Shown one piece after another: positions 1-11,828 of a stretch of DNA of 60,000 bases. This DNA is from Polytrichum commune. Lineage: Eukaryota; Streptophyta; Polytrichopsida; Polytrichales; Polytrichaceae. Location of the stretch: NCBI GenBank assembly GCA_950295325.1, contig OX485806.1, positions 39,620,001-39,680,000 of the forward strand, written 5' to 3'. The translations under genes and the position numbers were made by a program. Each line of letters opens with the position of its first letter. Within the stretch, counting starts at the first letter, position 1. Under the pieces are notes generated by a model. It saw only the letters and a program-made list of their open reading frames with translations, was not told the DNA's origin and did not search any database.

Positions 1-39
1 AAAAGCACAATGTGAATACAGGGAGGAAAGTGGACTTAG

Positions 40-450
40 GGCCAATTTACACTATGGCCAAGTGCCATAACCATGAATTTGTGAGGGCCCTTGAAACTCA
101 TTCAAAGGCCCTACCTTGGAGAATTGAAATTAAATTTGTGTGTGGTCACGAGCCTTCAAAGTGTATTGTACAGACATATGCAACCAGGCTCTCAACAGAA
201 TGCTAATTCATTACCATCCTATTGATTTGGGCCCTTCTTCACCTCAAAGGTTGAGAGATTATGAAGTCCATGATGTCCGGGTTTTGTGTTAGACCCACTT
301 CTTTGAGGTGGGCTTGACACAAAATCTGGCAGACCATGAAACAAAATTTATTGTATGCCATGTAGGACTCCGTGTGGGTAAATTATCTATTCAAACTTCC
401 TTGCTCCCTTAGGCCCTCAAGCTCTAGTCTAAAGCGTCCCATATATTACA
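40..450. repeat. Diverged F1-family element, partial
   Basis: A worn copy of the F1 (CTTCACAC) family. It keeps the family's order of motifs: a stretch like TGTGGTCACGAGCC, a central hairpin near 292-345 (GACCCACTT / GAGGTGGGCTTGACACAAA arms), then ATGTAGGACTCC and AGGCCCTCAAGCTCTAG. Terminal GGGCCACTTCACACA ends are not preserved, so exact limits are uncertain. It lies inside the presumed intron of the GLTSCR1-like gene. Small open frames here are not considered genes. Confidence 0.5.
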
Positions 451-1718
451 CTATCATAGGGTGCTGCCTGGTTCAACACAAATTAATTATCTATTGAGAT
501 AATCTTACCACATGTCATACCCACATTGTTCAAGACCTTGCTCAATCCAATATGGAAATTAGCTTTTAGAACTCAAAAGTGTTTAACCAGACATCAAGGT
601 ACTCACACACAGATGAAAGCCTGAAACAAAGGATGGGTCCATGTTAGAGCACAAACTGACACTGACTTTGAAATTATGATAGATATTCTATCCATGAATC
701 TTCACTTGCACACAAATACCTCAATCAGGCCATATTAGAGACTGCACTTCCAGGACCTTATAAACAGTGACCTCAAAGAATGCAACCTCTCACATTGTCT
801 TCTCACCCACCGAAGATAATCTCTATGTCCACTAAAATCTGAACCTACTTGCCACAAGACAAGGTTTTCTTGGTTGTTGACATTGCACAAACTGGCTCAC
901 CAAGTTTGACCTCAACAAAGTTTCTCAGATTTATTTCAAAGTGGCTGCAATTATTTAACCATCAGCTGTGAAATTCTTCATAAATATCTATTGTTCATGT
1001 CTCGACTCATCTGAGGACTCCCGCACAAGATTACCCAATTGTATACACTTTAATAACTAGCAAAGAATACTCCTCTATCAAGATAGGGAACCGTGGCATA
1101 GAAAAAAAGCCTCCTTAAAACAAAGCACAGGTTGAAAGTTTCTGATATGAAACATTGGTCACTAGAACCACAAATCTTACTCATGACTTAACTTGTTAAA
1201 ATTCAAAGATTTCTACATTAGGTTTGTTCAAATGATCAAGCCATTGAATATCTCTCCAAGTAACGACTGATCATGTCTGTCACCGACAAGACTTCATATA
1301 GATAGAATGCTGCAATTGAAAAAGCTGGATGAATATGGGATTTTGTTAGTGACTGAATAAGTCAAACAAAATCCTCACAGTAGAAGGTTTGAAGAATTCC
1401 AAAGGTTCATGGCTTAAGAACACATCTATAGTGAAAAATTCACCAATTCTTCAGATTAGGTTTGTCCAAATCATCGCAGACTCAGGTCATTGAAAATCTT
1501 GAAGTAACAAATGATCATGTCTGTTACCAACATGACTTCATATAATATGACTGCTGCATTGGGAAAGCTCACACGCCAATGGTGAGAATGCAGCAGACTT
1601 TCATAGCTCAAAAAACCCAATGCAAATTGGTGATAAAAAAAATTTGCTGTACAGATAGATGCAAGGCACATGAACACGCAACAGCAGGGATCCCTGGAAT
1701 CTGACACGAAATCCTTAC
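451..1718 (-). other. Presumed intron 1 of the GLTSCR1-like gene
   Basis: No further exon is visible on the minus strand between the donor at 1718/1717 and the left window edge. The expected continuation of the GLTSCR1 domain (a Leu-Leu-Pro-Tyr-His-like segment) was looked for and not found, so it should lie left of position 1. The stretch contains a diverged direct duplication: about 1204-1330 matches about 1447-1570 (shared landmarks ATTAGGTTTGT, GATCATGTCTGT, ACTTCATATA). Otherwise it looks non-coding. Confidence 0.5.
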
Positions 1719-1963
1719 CTCTCACACGCATCTTCAATTGACGAGAACGGCCGCCGGAAGTCGGGATTGCACACACGAAACAAGTCTTGACGTGCCATTT
1801 CAACCTCCATCTTGTCCGGACCCCGAATCCCCATTCCTCCTGCCTTTCCCTTCGCCTGCCCTGGCATGGAGGGCGCAGTTGTCAGCTTCTTCTCTTTCAC
1901 TTTGGGTTTTGCCACTTGCTGCTGAGAAGGCGCACCTGCCACTGCCATATCCGCCATTGCCAT
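1719..1963 (-). CDS. GLTSCR1/BRIP-like SWI/SNF subunit, first coding exon
   Basis: An ATG at 1963-1961 in good context (G at -3 and +4) opens 81 codons plus two bases, ending at a consensus donor AG|GTAAGG. Residues 1-58 are low-complexity (Ala, Gln, Lys, Gly). Residues 60-82 read as the start of a GLTSCR1 domain: D60-L-F-R-V-C-N-P-D-F then R70-R-P-F-S-S-I-E-D-A-C-E-R. In animals this domain marks GLTSCR1/BICRA, a subunit of the non-canonical BAF complex; plant relatives (BRIP1/2) bind the BRAHMA ATPase. A nuclear chromatin-remodelling role is inferred from the family. The exon stops mid-domain in phase 2, so the gene is truncated by the window edge. The domain match is from motif memory, not a database search. 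Confidence 0.72.
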
Positions 1964-1996
1964 AGCCCAAGATTCCCTCCCTCAAGAAACAGCCAC

Positions 1997-2800
1997 TAAT
2001 GTTCCTCTTCCCCCAATGTCAAAACCCAGACCAGCACTTCACATGCTCAAATGGTTCCTGTGGACAATCAAAGGCACATGTGAGTATTCTCTGTCGAAAC
2101 TGGAGCTAAACCAGGGAGTTGACCTCCAGAACATTTCAAAGAATTTCATAACTGGGACATTAGGTCTCTAAGGTTTTAGGTGTTTCTTCAATCCCCAGAG
2201 AAAGTAAAAGGGGGCATCACAAATTCTTATTAACACATTAAACTCACCTCTTCCATTCAGAAACAGTCATTTAACTTCTTCCCCCAGTGTCAAAACCCAG
2301 ACCAACACTTTGCAGAGTCAAATGGTTCCTGTGGACAATCAAAGGTGTGTTTGAGTCCTCTGTGTCAAATTTGAAGCTGTCAAACAGGCATATCGAGCTC
2401 CAAACAGTTCAGGAAATTTCATGCCCCGGAACATTTGGTCTCTGAGATTTTGGGTGTTTCTTCAATCCCAGAAGAAAATAACAGAGATTACATACATAGC
2501 AAGATTGAAAAAAGGGGCCATCACCACAACCTCTTATAAGCGTATCAAAGTCAGCGAAACCCACAAACTAATATCCTGCATCTGCATTAAATCTTATTGG
2601 TTCATGTAGACAATCAAAGGAGCATGTGAGAGCCTTCTATCAAGAAAATTAGATCTCTGAGGTTCTGGGTGCTTCTTCAATTCTTGAGACGAAAAGGGAA
2701 CCAACACAGTCACAGAAACTTCCTACACAGCCAGATTGAAAAAAAGGGCCATCATCGTCACAACTTCTTTTTAGCATATCAAACTCACCGAAACCCACAA
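1997..2800. repeat. Decayed tandem repeat upstream of the GLTSCR1-like gene
   Basis: Two long copies of a unit of about 280 bp lie head to tail (about 1997-2275 and 2276-2560), with a shorter third copy to about 2700. Shared landmarks include GTCAAAACCCAGACCA, AAATGGTTCCTGTGGACAAT, a CTCTGAGGTTTTGGGTGTTTC-like segment and CTTCAATCCC. The array begins about 30 bp upstream of the start codon, so it occupies the promoter or 5' leader of that gene. Internal ORFs are short and not conserved between units. Confidence 0.7.
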
Positions 2801-2989
2801 CATTATAAAATAAAATAAAATGAAGTACCAAGTAGGTTAAGTGCTCAAAAACACCAAAATACCTGTCAATGCGACACGGAATCTCGAAACCTCGAAGTGG
2901 AAGGTGGGTAAACTCAAAGCTGCTGTAATAAGAACTCCAGTTCTTGGCATAATAATAGTAACTTCTTCAATAACTAAAACCTCAACCTA

Positions 2990-3060
2990 TTCTTCTACTC
3001 TTTTCTCTCTTTCTCTCTCTCTTCTTCGCAGCTTCTACCTAACTTCTTATTAGCTGCTTA
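2990..3060 (-). promoter_or_regulatory. CT/GA-rich stretch, possible promoter element
   Basis: A pyrimidine-rich run on the plus strand (GA-rich on the minus strand) lies about 1 kb upstream of the GLTSCR1-like start codon. GA/CT tracts are common near plant transcription starts. No clear TATA box was identified, so this is a weak call. Confidence 0.2.
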
Positions 3061-3304
3061 ATTGTGAGTTTTCTTCCCTTCCACTTCCATTCCGACACAT
3101 AACTAACTTAACATAGCGTCTAATCTAATCTGATCTACCGTCCCTCGAACTTTCTACTTGGACCCTCCACATCCAAACAGGACAAGAGAACAAGCATCAC
3201 ATCATTTGCATCACTTCACTTCTACATAGGTACATGTAAGTAAGCATGGCATAACTTATGAATAGATGTGTGCATGGAGGCAGAGATTTTCTCCTATTCT
3301 AAAC

Positions 3305-3307
<3 letters not shown>

Positions 3308-3343
<36 letters not shown>

Positions 3344-3344
3344 T
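3308..3344. repeat. (TTTC)n microsatellite
   Basis: About nine tandem TTTC units, seen directly. Confidence 0.95.
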
Positions 3345-3360
3345 TGTTCTAAAACAGACT

Positions 3361-3480
3361 CGTTGAGGAGTGAGTCGTATCTGCCCGTTCTTACAGATCT
3401 AATCCGGTGGCCTTAAATCCCTCGGGCACGGAGAAAGCAGGTGATGGAGAGAAGTTTAGGGTTTAGGGTAAAAGTACTAA
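3361..3480 (+). repeat. Direct repeat, copy 1 (partner 5813-5930)
   Basis: Shares TGCCCGTTCTTAC, a GATCTA-TCC-TGGCCTTA segment and GTTTAGGGTTTAG, in the same order, with 5813-5930. Both are non-coding. This is a dispersed direct repeat of unknown class. Confidence 0.6.
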
Positions 3481-4893
3481 GGTAGATAGAGGGTGCTTAA
3501 ACCAACACTTTAAGCTATTGCACATACATATGGCAATGTGATTGATATAAAAATTCTAAATAAATAAATATTTATATTAGGGTTCAACATATGTATAAAG
3601 AAGTAGAATTTTATTTTTAGCCTCGATTGCATATGTGATGAATATTCAAAGTCAAAACCACTAGCTTCCTTAAAGCAATCCCTACGCCCCGTGTATGACA
3701 ACCTTGCATATAATGATGACCCCCACTCTCATTGCCTAGAACCAACATAACATAGTTGGGTACTAGACCCCAGTTATATCAAAGTCCAAGATGGACACTT
3801 TCATGATTCCACCCAGTTCAGTTGTAGAACTATCCCCTTACATCCCATGTATTGACCCCCTTGTTGCCCAAAACTGACCCCCTCTGTGCCCATCACTGAC
3901 CCCTTTGGCTTTGTGAGCCTACCTTCTTGGCTTTGTGGGCTTGAAACCCCCCCCCCCCCCACCCCCACCCCACGCAATGAATAGAAAGGCTAGAATAGGC
4001 ATTGATAAGCCACCCTAAATACACCTTGAACCAACTCGACATAGAGTGGAGCCCATTACTTGTCCTATATGAAGGTAGTGGAGGCCAATATGCGGTGGTG
4101 CCACTAATAGCACCTAAACCTGTCACTTCATGGGCCCGGGCACTCCTTTTCAATGGGGAACGGTTCAAGGTAGTAGAGTGGTGGTGATTGGGAGGCGGTT
4201 ATAGGTGTCACTTTTGGTGGGGTGTTGATTTTAGCACCCTCTACCTTCAGTAGACCTAAAAGCAACATAATAAGTGTTGAGCATTTTTTTAATTATTGTG
4301 GTCAAGTTTGCATGTTACATATTTGCAAGGTCAAGAGGATTCCAACGCATCAAAGGATGCATCATATGAACATTGTATGCAAAAGTTATAAGGGTTTAAA
4401 GGTTCATTTGTGGGCAACCCAAAACCAACACCTACATGAGATGTTTAGATGGTGTGTATCTTCATAATCACTATGCTTTTATCGTACGAGATTTTAGGTG
4501 TGGGTTTGGGTATACATACTTTAGGAGGTTTAGGCCAATGTTGGACTAGTATCTTCATTTCTTGATATCAATAAATAGAGTATGTGTAATGAGGATTTCA
4601 CATTTCTTAATACCATAATAGTATGGTAGTTTGACAATATTTTTGTTTTTGATGCCATTCAACTCTAAGTACCATGCAAGAACCTTCATGTTTAGGTAAA
4701 ATCACCCTAATATCAATATGATTTATAATGATATTGAACCAAAATACCAACTTGGGTTTTACAAAGATTCTCTTACCTTGAGATATCACCAAATATCAAT
4801 ATTTGGTTGCAATTTTGATACCCACATGTGGGTTATTTGAGTTATTTGATACCATTATTGTTGTTCACTATTAACACCATGCGTTTACCAATA
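3481..4893. other. Intergenic stretch, no gene recognised
   Basis: Contains a 14-base C run at 3947-3960 and simple C-rich sequence up to 3971. No ORF shows recognisable protein similarity, and open frames on both strands are short. Confidence 0.6.
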
Positions 4894-4896
4894 TAA

Positions 4897-5407
4897 TGCC
4901 CCCTCCCCACTTGACATTAGCTAAGCCTAAAAGTGGGTTCTTAAAAATGAGCGTTCACACCATCGACATTATCTAGTGCCGAGCCTAGTTGGCAAATGAT
5001 GTGGCATGGCTTAAAAGTGGAGGTTTTAAGCTAAAACTACCGACCCTCCCATCGGTACCTAGACATGAGGCAGGAATGTAGGACCTCTAAAAGTGTTGCC
5101 TCCCGCTCTTGTGATTGGTTGCTTTTAGTCTTAGCTATGAGGGCACGAAGAGCTTCATTAACAAAAACCAATGGTAAGTATTAAGGCATTTGGGGATGGG
5201 ACAAAAACTATCCAACATTCATTGCTTGGTAGATAAAACAATGAACATGTGTGAAAGCTACTTAACTAAAACCTACTTGAAAATCTCTGGAGCAAGTTCT
5301 TGTAGGTGCATTGGGATAGCCGGACATGTCCGCTATAACCGAGGGAGCTTTACCCGGGTTTTAGGGAAGTCTTTGGTTATTTGCTAATGTCAAGTGGGGA
5401 GGGGGCA
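4897..5407 (+). mobile_element. Tourist-like MITE, copy 1 (511 bp)
   Basis: Perfect terminal inverted repeats begin TGCCCCCTCCCCACTTGAC and run through ATTAGC; the right end is the exact complement. The element is flanked by the trinucleotide TAA on both sides (4894-4896 and 5408-5410), the TWA target duplication typical of PIF/Harbinger transposons. A second copy of identical length lies inverted at 16441-16951. A 65-codon frame at 5190-5387 is open in both copies, but its starts and composition suggest chance rather than a gene. No transposase is present, so it would depend on one supplied elsewhere. Confidence 0.9.
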
Positions 5408-5550
5408 TAATGGTCCAACATTGGTTTACGCATCTATGTAAATAGGGTGCTTCCTCCCTTTATTCTTTTTCATTGCAAAGTGTCTCGCTTTTATGTATGC
5501 TACATTTTCATCCAACCCATTATGTGGTTTTCATCATCATATATGTGAAA

Positions 5551-5570
5551 GGATTCTCTCTCTCTCTCTC
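5551..5570. repeat. (CT)n microsatellite
   Basis: Short CT dinucleotide tract, seen directly. Confidence 0.9.
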
Positions 5571-5812
5571 ATGTGATTTTAGAAGATGTACGCATTTGAT
5601 GATACGTGGATAGATGGATGAATGAAAAAAAAACATCGGTGTTCAACTGATGTGAAATTGAACTCATTGACCTACTTTGTTGAAAGTCCCCTTGGTACAA
5701 TACATTGGCATTTAATCCTTGGCGGAGGATTGAATGCAAAGATTTTGCCCATTGTGAGCTTTTTTTTCTTCATGCTAGATGAAAACGTCGCATAGAGGAA
5801 ATTTTGCATATG

Positions 5813-5930
5813 AAGAGTTGCATATGCCCGTTCTTACCGATCTACTCCAATGGCCTTATATCTCTTTACCACAAAGGAAGCATGTGAAGTGAAGGATAGG
5901 CCATGGAAAGAGGTTTAGGGTTTAGAGGAG
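5813..5930 (+). repeat. Direct repeat, copy 2 (partner 3361-3480)
   Basis: Diverged copy of 3361-3480 with the same ordered landmarks, ending in GTTTAGGGTTTAG. No TIR or target duplication seen. Confidence 0.6.
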
Positions 5931-6209
5931 AGAGATTTAGACGTCAATGTAAATGAGGTGCTTCCTCTTTATATTTGATCGATTGTAAACTTTCATGATT
6001 TTCTCATGGTCATACTCAAGTGTCATGCTTTATAACATTATTCAACCATGTGGATTATTTCCATTGGCCTTGGAATATGTCAATCATACTATGTGGGGCC
6101 CCATGAACAAAGTAGTAATATCCTTTTACTATTCATATATTCAGGCTAACACTTGGAAATTTGAGCGAAGTTATACTCCTGGCCTACTCACATGAATCGT
6201 TGTTCATCA

Positions 6210-6440
6210 TGGCACTAATCCTAGGAAGCACTATTCATCCAAGCATTATTCATTGAATATATTTTTCATAGCAACACCGGTCACTGACAATATCAACATT
6301 GTTCACAATATTCATACTATTCATACCAGCATTATTCACTATTCATATTGGCATTAGTTTCTTCTTATTATTTAAGTTTCTTCCCATGAAGGTAAGATAG
6401 TGGAGGCCCATGTCAAGGGCTAAATATGGCATGAACACAA
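6210..6440 (+). repeat. Dispersed repeat related to 37800-38000
   Basis: Shares GGAAGCACT, several ATTCATTGA/ACTATTCATA units and then GTGGAGGCCCATGTCA with 37800-38000. The core is rich in short TATTCA repeats. Class unknown. Confidence 0.55.
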
Positions 6441-6505
6441 CCGTGTATCTAAATAATTTAATGCTATTTTCCAATAATTTAATGTTATTTTTATCCTCAC
6501 ATGCT

Positions 6506-6528
6506 CTCTCTCTCTCTCTCTCTCTCTA
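6506..6528. repeat. (CT)n microsatellite
   Basis: CT dinucleotide tract, seen directly. Confidence 0.9.
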
Positions 6529-6539
6529 GCTAGACATGT

Positions 6540-8700
6540 GTGAAAAGGTAGCATATGGATTTTGATACAAAGATAAAGTGACATAACATGCTTGATATAA
6601 ACATGACACCTATAAGCATGACAAGGAGAATTTTGTGAAATTATTGGATAAAGGTAGGAAACACCCAATTCATGCTAATGCCTAAACCTTTATCATTTGT
6701 CTTATGCCTCTCTTCCACCTCCAGAGATTGAAGTCCATCATATTACATATATAAAAGAACATGTAGATGCAAATTTTAATCTGTCAGAGAAAGAAAGAAA
6801 GAAGATTCATATGGGTCATTCATCATCACTAAGGTTTTGGTGTTGGTGTTGTTGGGCTTGCTTGAGGAAACAACATGTAGCAACTAAGCAAGAAACATAT
6901 GACAACCTACCAGCCTACTTACCTTACCCCCCCCCCCTCACCCCCCCCCCCCTCACCCAACCCCTAGTATATCCAAAATAGAGGTGCGCGGCCCAAGTCA
7001 TAGAAAAATAATGAGTAAGAGGTGTTGTGGAGGTAAGACACACATCACATTACAAACCAACCACTACACATTGACCGAGAAATTTTGCCACCACCTATCT
7101 CATATGCAAATGTGCCATTGCACATACCAAAGTAGTTAGCCTACGTGCAAACTGATCTCGATACTTTTATCACATGATACATACTCTAACATAGAGAAGT
7201 TAGAGTCCTAAAAACAAATAATGAATCAAATAACATCACCTACAAGGTGGACATGTAGGCTTGGATGAGCAAGAGACTGCAAGGAAAACCCATAAGGAAA
7301 GGATGACCCTGGATGGGTTAACATTAGGGTTTGGGGCAATCAATTGGGTCCAATATACCCCTTAAATGCACCTCAATTCTAGAATCGAGATTGGACCCAA
7401 GCTTAAAGTTTGGCTTCTCAATTTGGGTGGAATATATTCTTTGAGTCTGAACTGACCAGATTTGGCGGAAAAGTGGTCCCACATTAACGACACTTCATTT
7501 TCTCACACTTTGAACTCGAGCCCCAGTGTAAACTCCTTAGGTCCATTTTTGTTTACTCTCCATCAATAAGATTGCTCAATATTGAAGTTCTTTAGTTTTG
7601 AACCCTAATGTAAATCCACCCTAAAAGAAGATGACACTCATAGATGTTGAAGCTTTATTAGAAACGGTAGGGACCACCTAAATATAAAAGAAAAAATTGA
7701 CCCGAAATATATTACATACTAACAAAGTAAAGGAGGAAGAAAGATTTTGATGGTTTGTGATATCTCATTAGTAAACCCTAGTTCTTGGGGTGGTTGCGAT
7801 GGGTGGATTTGAGGATTCAAAGAAAAATACCAATGCACCAACTAGAAATTCCATGGACCTATGGGCCCACACTAGACTAAAAACTCTTCTCTTCATGTTT
7901 CAAATACAAAGTGCATACTATCGCCTTGCACTAATTCAACACAAAGTCTTGGATGCTAATTTCAATGTTAGTTTTCTAATACACATATCTTCTAAGTTGT
8001 AAGATTTTTTATTTTTTTTAAACCTTTGTACAATCTCATACATAGTATGCTTCAACAAACTCAATCTTTTTCGATGGGCATAGAGGACAAGGTAGATTGG
8101 TATTAGGATCCGTGGTTTGAGATGCAGGTATTCCCTCCGTCTCAAAGGGAATATGAGCCTTGGCTAGTCATCCGTTCAAAGCAAACAAAACCATTGTTAA
8201 ATGACGTTATATATGTTATATAACATGAGTTCATTTTCTAGTCTGTCGTTACTACGTATACATATGTTCTTCTCTACAATCTTCTCATATATAGGGTTTG
8301 GGGTTTAGTTTCATAATGACTCATGAACGTCATTTAGGTTGTCAACGAAGAGTCCCACCCCGAGGGTTTAACAAGGGCTTAAAAAGTGATATTTCAAGGC
8401 ACCTATTAATGGGGAGGGTGAAAACACCAGTTGCCATATAACTCACATGATTGTTCTCTTAAATAAAAATTAACTACAAGTTTTGTATCAAAGACCCCGA
8501 ATTAGTCCAATGAGGTTGAATTAGGATGAGTTAACAATAAACCTACGTGGGCATGTTTTTACCGTACCCCCTATGGTAGGTGCTAGGAAACAAAAACCAT
8601 ACTAGACAAATGTGATTATGACATGTGGCAATTATCTTCCAACAAAATTACTATTTGGTGTCAATCCAATTATTTGCATGTCTATTAACTTTATAGAGTC
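6540..8700. other. Intergenic stretch, no gene recognised
   Basis: Two C runs (6927-6937, 6941-6952) are the main landmark. Around 7370-7560 there is text resembling 38560-38840 (GATTGGACCCAA, TTGAACTCGA-type phrases), so a diverged dispersed repeat is likely. No convincing coding sequence on either strand. Confidence 0.5.
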
Positions 8701-8724
8701 AATGTGCCTAATTCGGATAGTGAT

Positions 8725-9065
8725 CTTAAGCAGACACCCATAGTTGAGTGGTATATGGTGATGTGGGACTCCAAGAATGGATATCAAAGACACATGTGAT
8801 TAAAAGAGATTGGACTACATGCTCAAAATTCGATGACCTTTCTAGGCTCAATAGTCAACAAATGGGAGGGGGGGATCTATATGACCAACACTAGAATCTT
8901 CACTTTAATAATGAATGAGATATTCATATGAGCTCCAAAATATTACGAGGAAGTGGCTATGGCTGTGTTTTTGGATTTGCTAACCATCTCATATTAATCG
9001 CGTGTCTCATTACCTAGGAGAAGTAGGCTAGTTGGAAAAAAACGTAACCATTTAAGACTCGTCTA
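8725..9065 (+). repeat. F2 dispersed repeat, copy 1
   Basis: Member of an unclassified family of about 350 bp. Landmarks in order: GACACC near the start, GAGTGGTATATGG, AAAAGAGATTGGACTACATG, GGCTCAATAGTCAAC, ATCTATATGACCA, GAGATATTCATA-GAGCTC and CCTAGGAGAAGTAGGCTAGT. Seen again at 12490, 43325, 53515, 55250 and 59705, and inverted near 36960, 45195, 45640 and 54360. No TIR or intact ORF. Confidence 0.8.
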
Positions 9066-9649
9066 CCTTATGTAACTTACAATTTCCAATAGTTTGCATC
9101 ATAGAAGAAGGATGTTGGGTTCTTCATACTTTCATTGCCCCATTCATTGAGTACCACCACAAAGTAAAGAAATGCATTTCACCCTTCATTCTTGTATCCC
9201 ATTAAGAAATTTCTTGAACGCAATTAGACTTGCACATGGTATGTAGTGATTCTTAATCCGGCTATGCGCTAGTGATTTGCGATTCTAAAATTTGAAATGG
9301 AATATTATGAGACCATATCCATGATATATATGAATGAAATAATAAAAAATATTCCCAAAAATCAATAAAATTGGATGAGATTGTCAACTTTTGAGAGAAA
9401 TTTTTGTGTAATCATCCATATGTGGCTTCGTCACTCCAATAGTTTTAGCCAATGGTCCTCTCTTCAAAACCCAATGATGCTATGTATGTTTTGGGGCAAC
9501 ACAATCCACCTTTCAAATCATCGTATACATTACCTACTCTAGAATTGCCATTTAAGCATCCGAGTATAATTATGATAGCTAATCACCATCATTTTTTTAT
9601 TATTGAAAAATTTGGATCATGTTGGTAGTTAAAAGAGCAATTCAACACA

Positions 9650-10400
9650 AGTTATTATGTAGTTCTTGGACAACGTATGCATAAACTACAACTTTTCATA
9701 GTGTTTATCATAGGTGTGTCTGACATCGATCATAGGCTCTCATGTTCAAACCATGTTCATTTCAAGTAAGCATTTAAAGGGGTCGGCTTTTGGGCATGGG
9801 TCACAATTAGGTGTGAATTTTCATAGAAAATAGCATTGTTTTACCCTTTATTATGTATAAGCCATGTAGAGAAGATTTTCTTGAACACAGTTGTTTTGCA
9901 ACAGGATGACGTGTGTTTGGGACGCAACACATTTACAACTTTGGTCAACTACAACATCACATATCACATCTACAACTGTAATCACAAAATCGTCTTTGTA
10001 AATGCACTACTTATTCATCCTTGTAAAGCATTTTAAGCAAATATTGCATTTATCTATAGATTATGTTGCCTTTTGTTGGGTCGTATTGATAATTGAAAGA
10101 CAATATCATCACATCTTAGCACGTGCATTGTACACACCATATGAATATATTATAAATTCTCAAAGTATCAATTGTAAGTCGTGTATAGAGTCAACAATAG
10201 CCTCTCATGTTCAAAACATGTTCATTTCAAGCAAGAACTTACATGGATTGATGTTGGATAAGGGTCAATAATTTAAGTGTAGTTCTTATAGAAGATGATT
10301 TTATTTCTCTCCCATTTTATATGCCACGTAATAGGGAAGGTTTTCTTGAACACAAATCTTGCATGCTTGCATGTATATTTGAAGGACAACACATCCGCGT
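9650..10400 (+). repeat. Direct duplication (9700-9960 / 10180-10400)
   Basis: Two diverged copies about 470 bp apart share CTCTCATGTTCAAA, CATGTTCATTTCAAG, a TTTTATTTCTC/TTTACCC segment and TTTTCTTGAACACA. Probably an old local tandem duplication. The 66- and 89-codon frames inside are not alike in the two copies. Confidence 0.6.
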
Positions 10401-10798
10401 ATTATATCATTGGACTTGGTCAAGGGGCCTTTTGCTTGTTACGTAATGATAATCAGTGATACTCTAATTCTCTTCTTGAGAATAAAGCTCATGTAAAGAC
10501 ATTTTTAAAAGCACTCCAATGTTGTTATTTTGGATGTTGCTTGTGTTAGGTTAGGTAATAACATGATAGCTTTATCCTTCCACGTCAAAGTAGTTGCTTT
10601 CATATGGGTCATCCTTGCAAATACTGATTTGTCATGATACAACCACAAACCCATATGGGGGTTAAGTTTTTATTACGTTGGGTGGAGGAGAGGTATGCTT
10701 GTATGCAATAATTCCCTCTCACATGCATACATAAGGATGAAAGCTCCACCATCCCACAAAGCATCTTCCCTTCTTTCCACCCTCCTTTTTGTTGCTCC

Positions 10799-10818
10799 TA
10801 GGTTAGGTTAGGTTAGGT
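10799..10818. repeat. Short (TTAGG)n run
   Basis: Four tandem TTAGG units. Plant telomeres are normally TTTAGGG, so this is treated as simple sequence, not a telomere. Confidence 0.8.
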
Positions 10819-11156
10819 CAACTTTGTGCTAATTGGATTGCTAAGTGTCAAATGCATTATTGATGTTAGGATAAGCTCCAAATCTCAAGTCACCATTTGC
10901 AACTATCACCGTTTTTCTAGTCTCTCTAATTCTCCACTTGCCATTTATGTTTGCATCTTAAATAGGGTAAAGTTTATTAAGCTTCAGATCTCAAGTAGCT
11001 ATACTTTGAAGTATATTCAATCTCCACCACAATAATTTGTAGTTTATGAGGGACGCTCCATATCTCAAGCCACCATCTGCAACTTTTGCCCATTTGGCAC
11101 TCGGATTGGACACTCGTTCAGGTGGGTTCAATCACTCTTTTGTCATATAATCAACC

Positions 11157-11470
11157 ATGTCCATCCATTACTGTAGTGGAGTAATGGTAACTCTTGTTAT
11201 TGCTCTACCGATCAAGAGTCAACAGTCATCCATGAGGGTTAGTTCTAGGAAAGACTTGTGGATGACTATTGTCCTTTGGATGCATGGATGCCAACTATGT
11301 TCATCCATGGCTAGGGGAGTCTCAGCAAGACTCATCCATGAAGGTTATTTCCCTACAAGAGAAGGTTCATGGATGATTGTTGTCTATTGGGCGTGTGGAT
11401 GTCAACTCTATTCATCTACAATTGTGGTGGCATCTCGACAACTTTTGTTATTGTTCCAATTTAGTGATCA
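11157..11470 (+). repeat. Internal tandem duplication inside an open frame
   Basis: Two units of about 110 bp share TGGATGA-TATTGT-TTGG, TGTGGATG/CATGGATGCCAACT and TTCATC-A-ATTGTGG/GGCTAGGGG phrases. They keep a 139-codon frame open (11157-11576), whose product repeats Trp-Met-x-Ile-Val and Gly-Cys-Gln-Leu motifs. The protein is not recognised and is probably not a gene. Confidence 0.45.
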
Positions 11471-11828
11471 AGACTCATCCCACTTGCATGCATGGAAGGG
11501 ATGGTTTTTATTTTCCCGCAGTTGGAACTATCTATATGTTGTAGACAAAAAGAAAATACTACCCCTCCGTCTATAATAGATAGATATCCTTGAACTTGGT
11601 TGAGGAGCATTTTGCTTGTGTATTATATGTTCAATAGCTCCACGAGTCTACTAGGCCTCATGTACTATTGGTATAGGATGGGAGTAAGTGGGTGAAGTTG
11701 CTCCAATGTTGACAATGTGGTTTCACCGACCTTTTCTTGGTCATTCCTAGACAAGCTCATACTTATCCCATGGGATAGAAAACAATTGTACAATCATACG
11801 GTTTGTGTGAATCTTCTTCTTAGCCACA

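Noticed and set aside
5190-5387. 65-codon ORF conserved in both 511-bp MITEs
   Set aside because: Conservation follows from element homology; nothing resembles a transposase or a regulatory peptide.
10799-10818. (TTAGG)4 as an interstitial telomere
   Set aside because: Too short, and not the usual plant telomere unit; treated as simple sequence.
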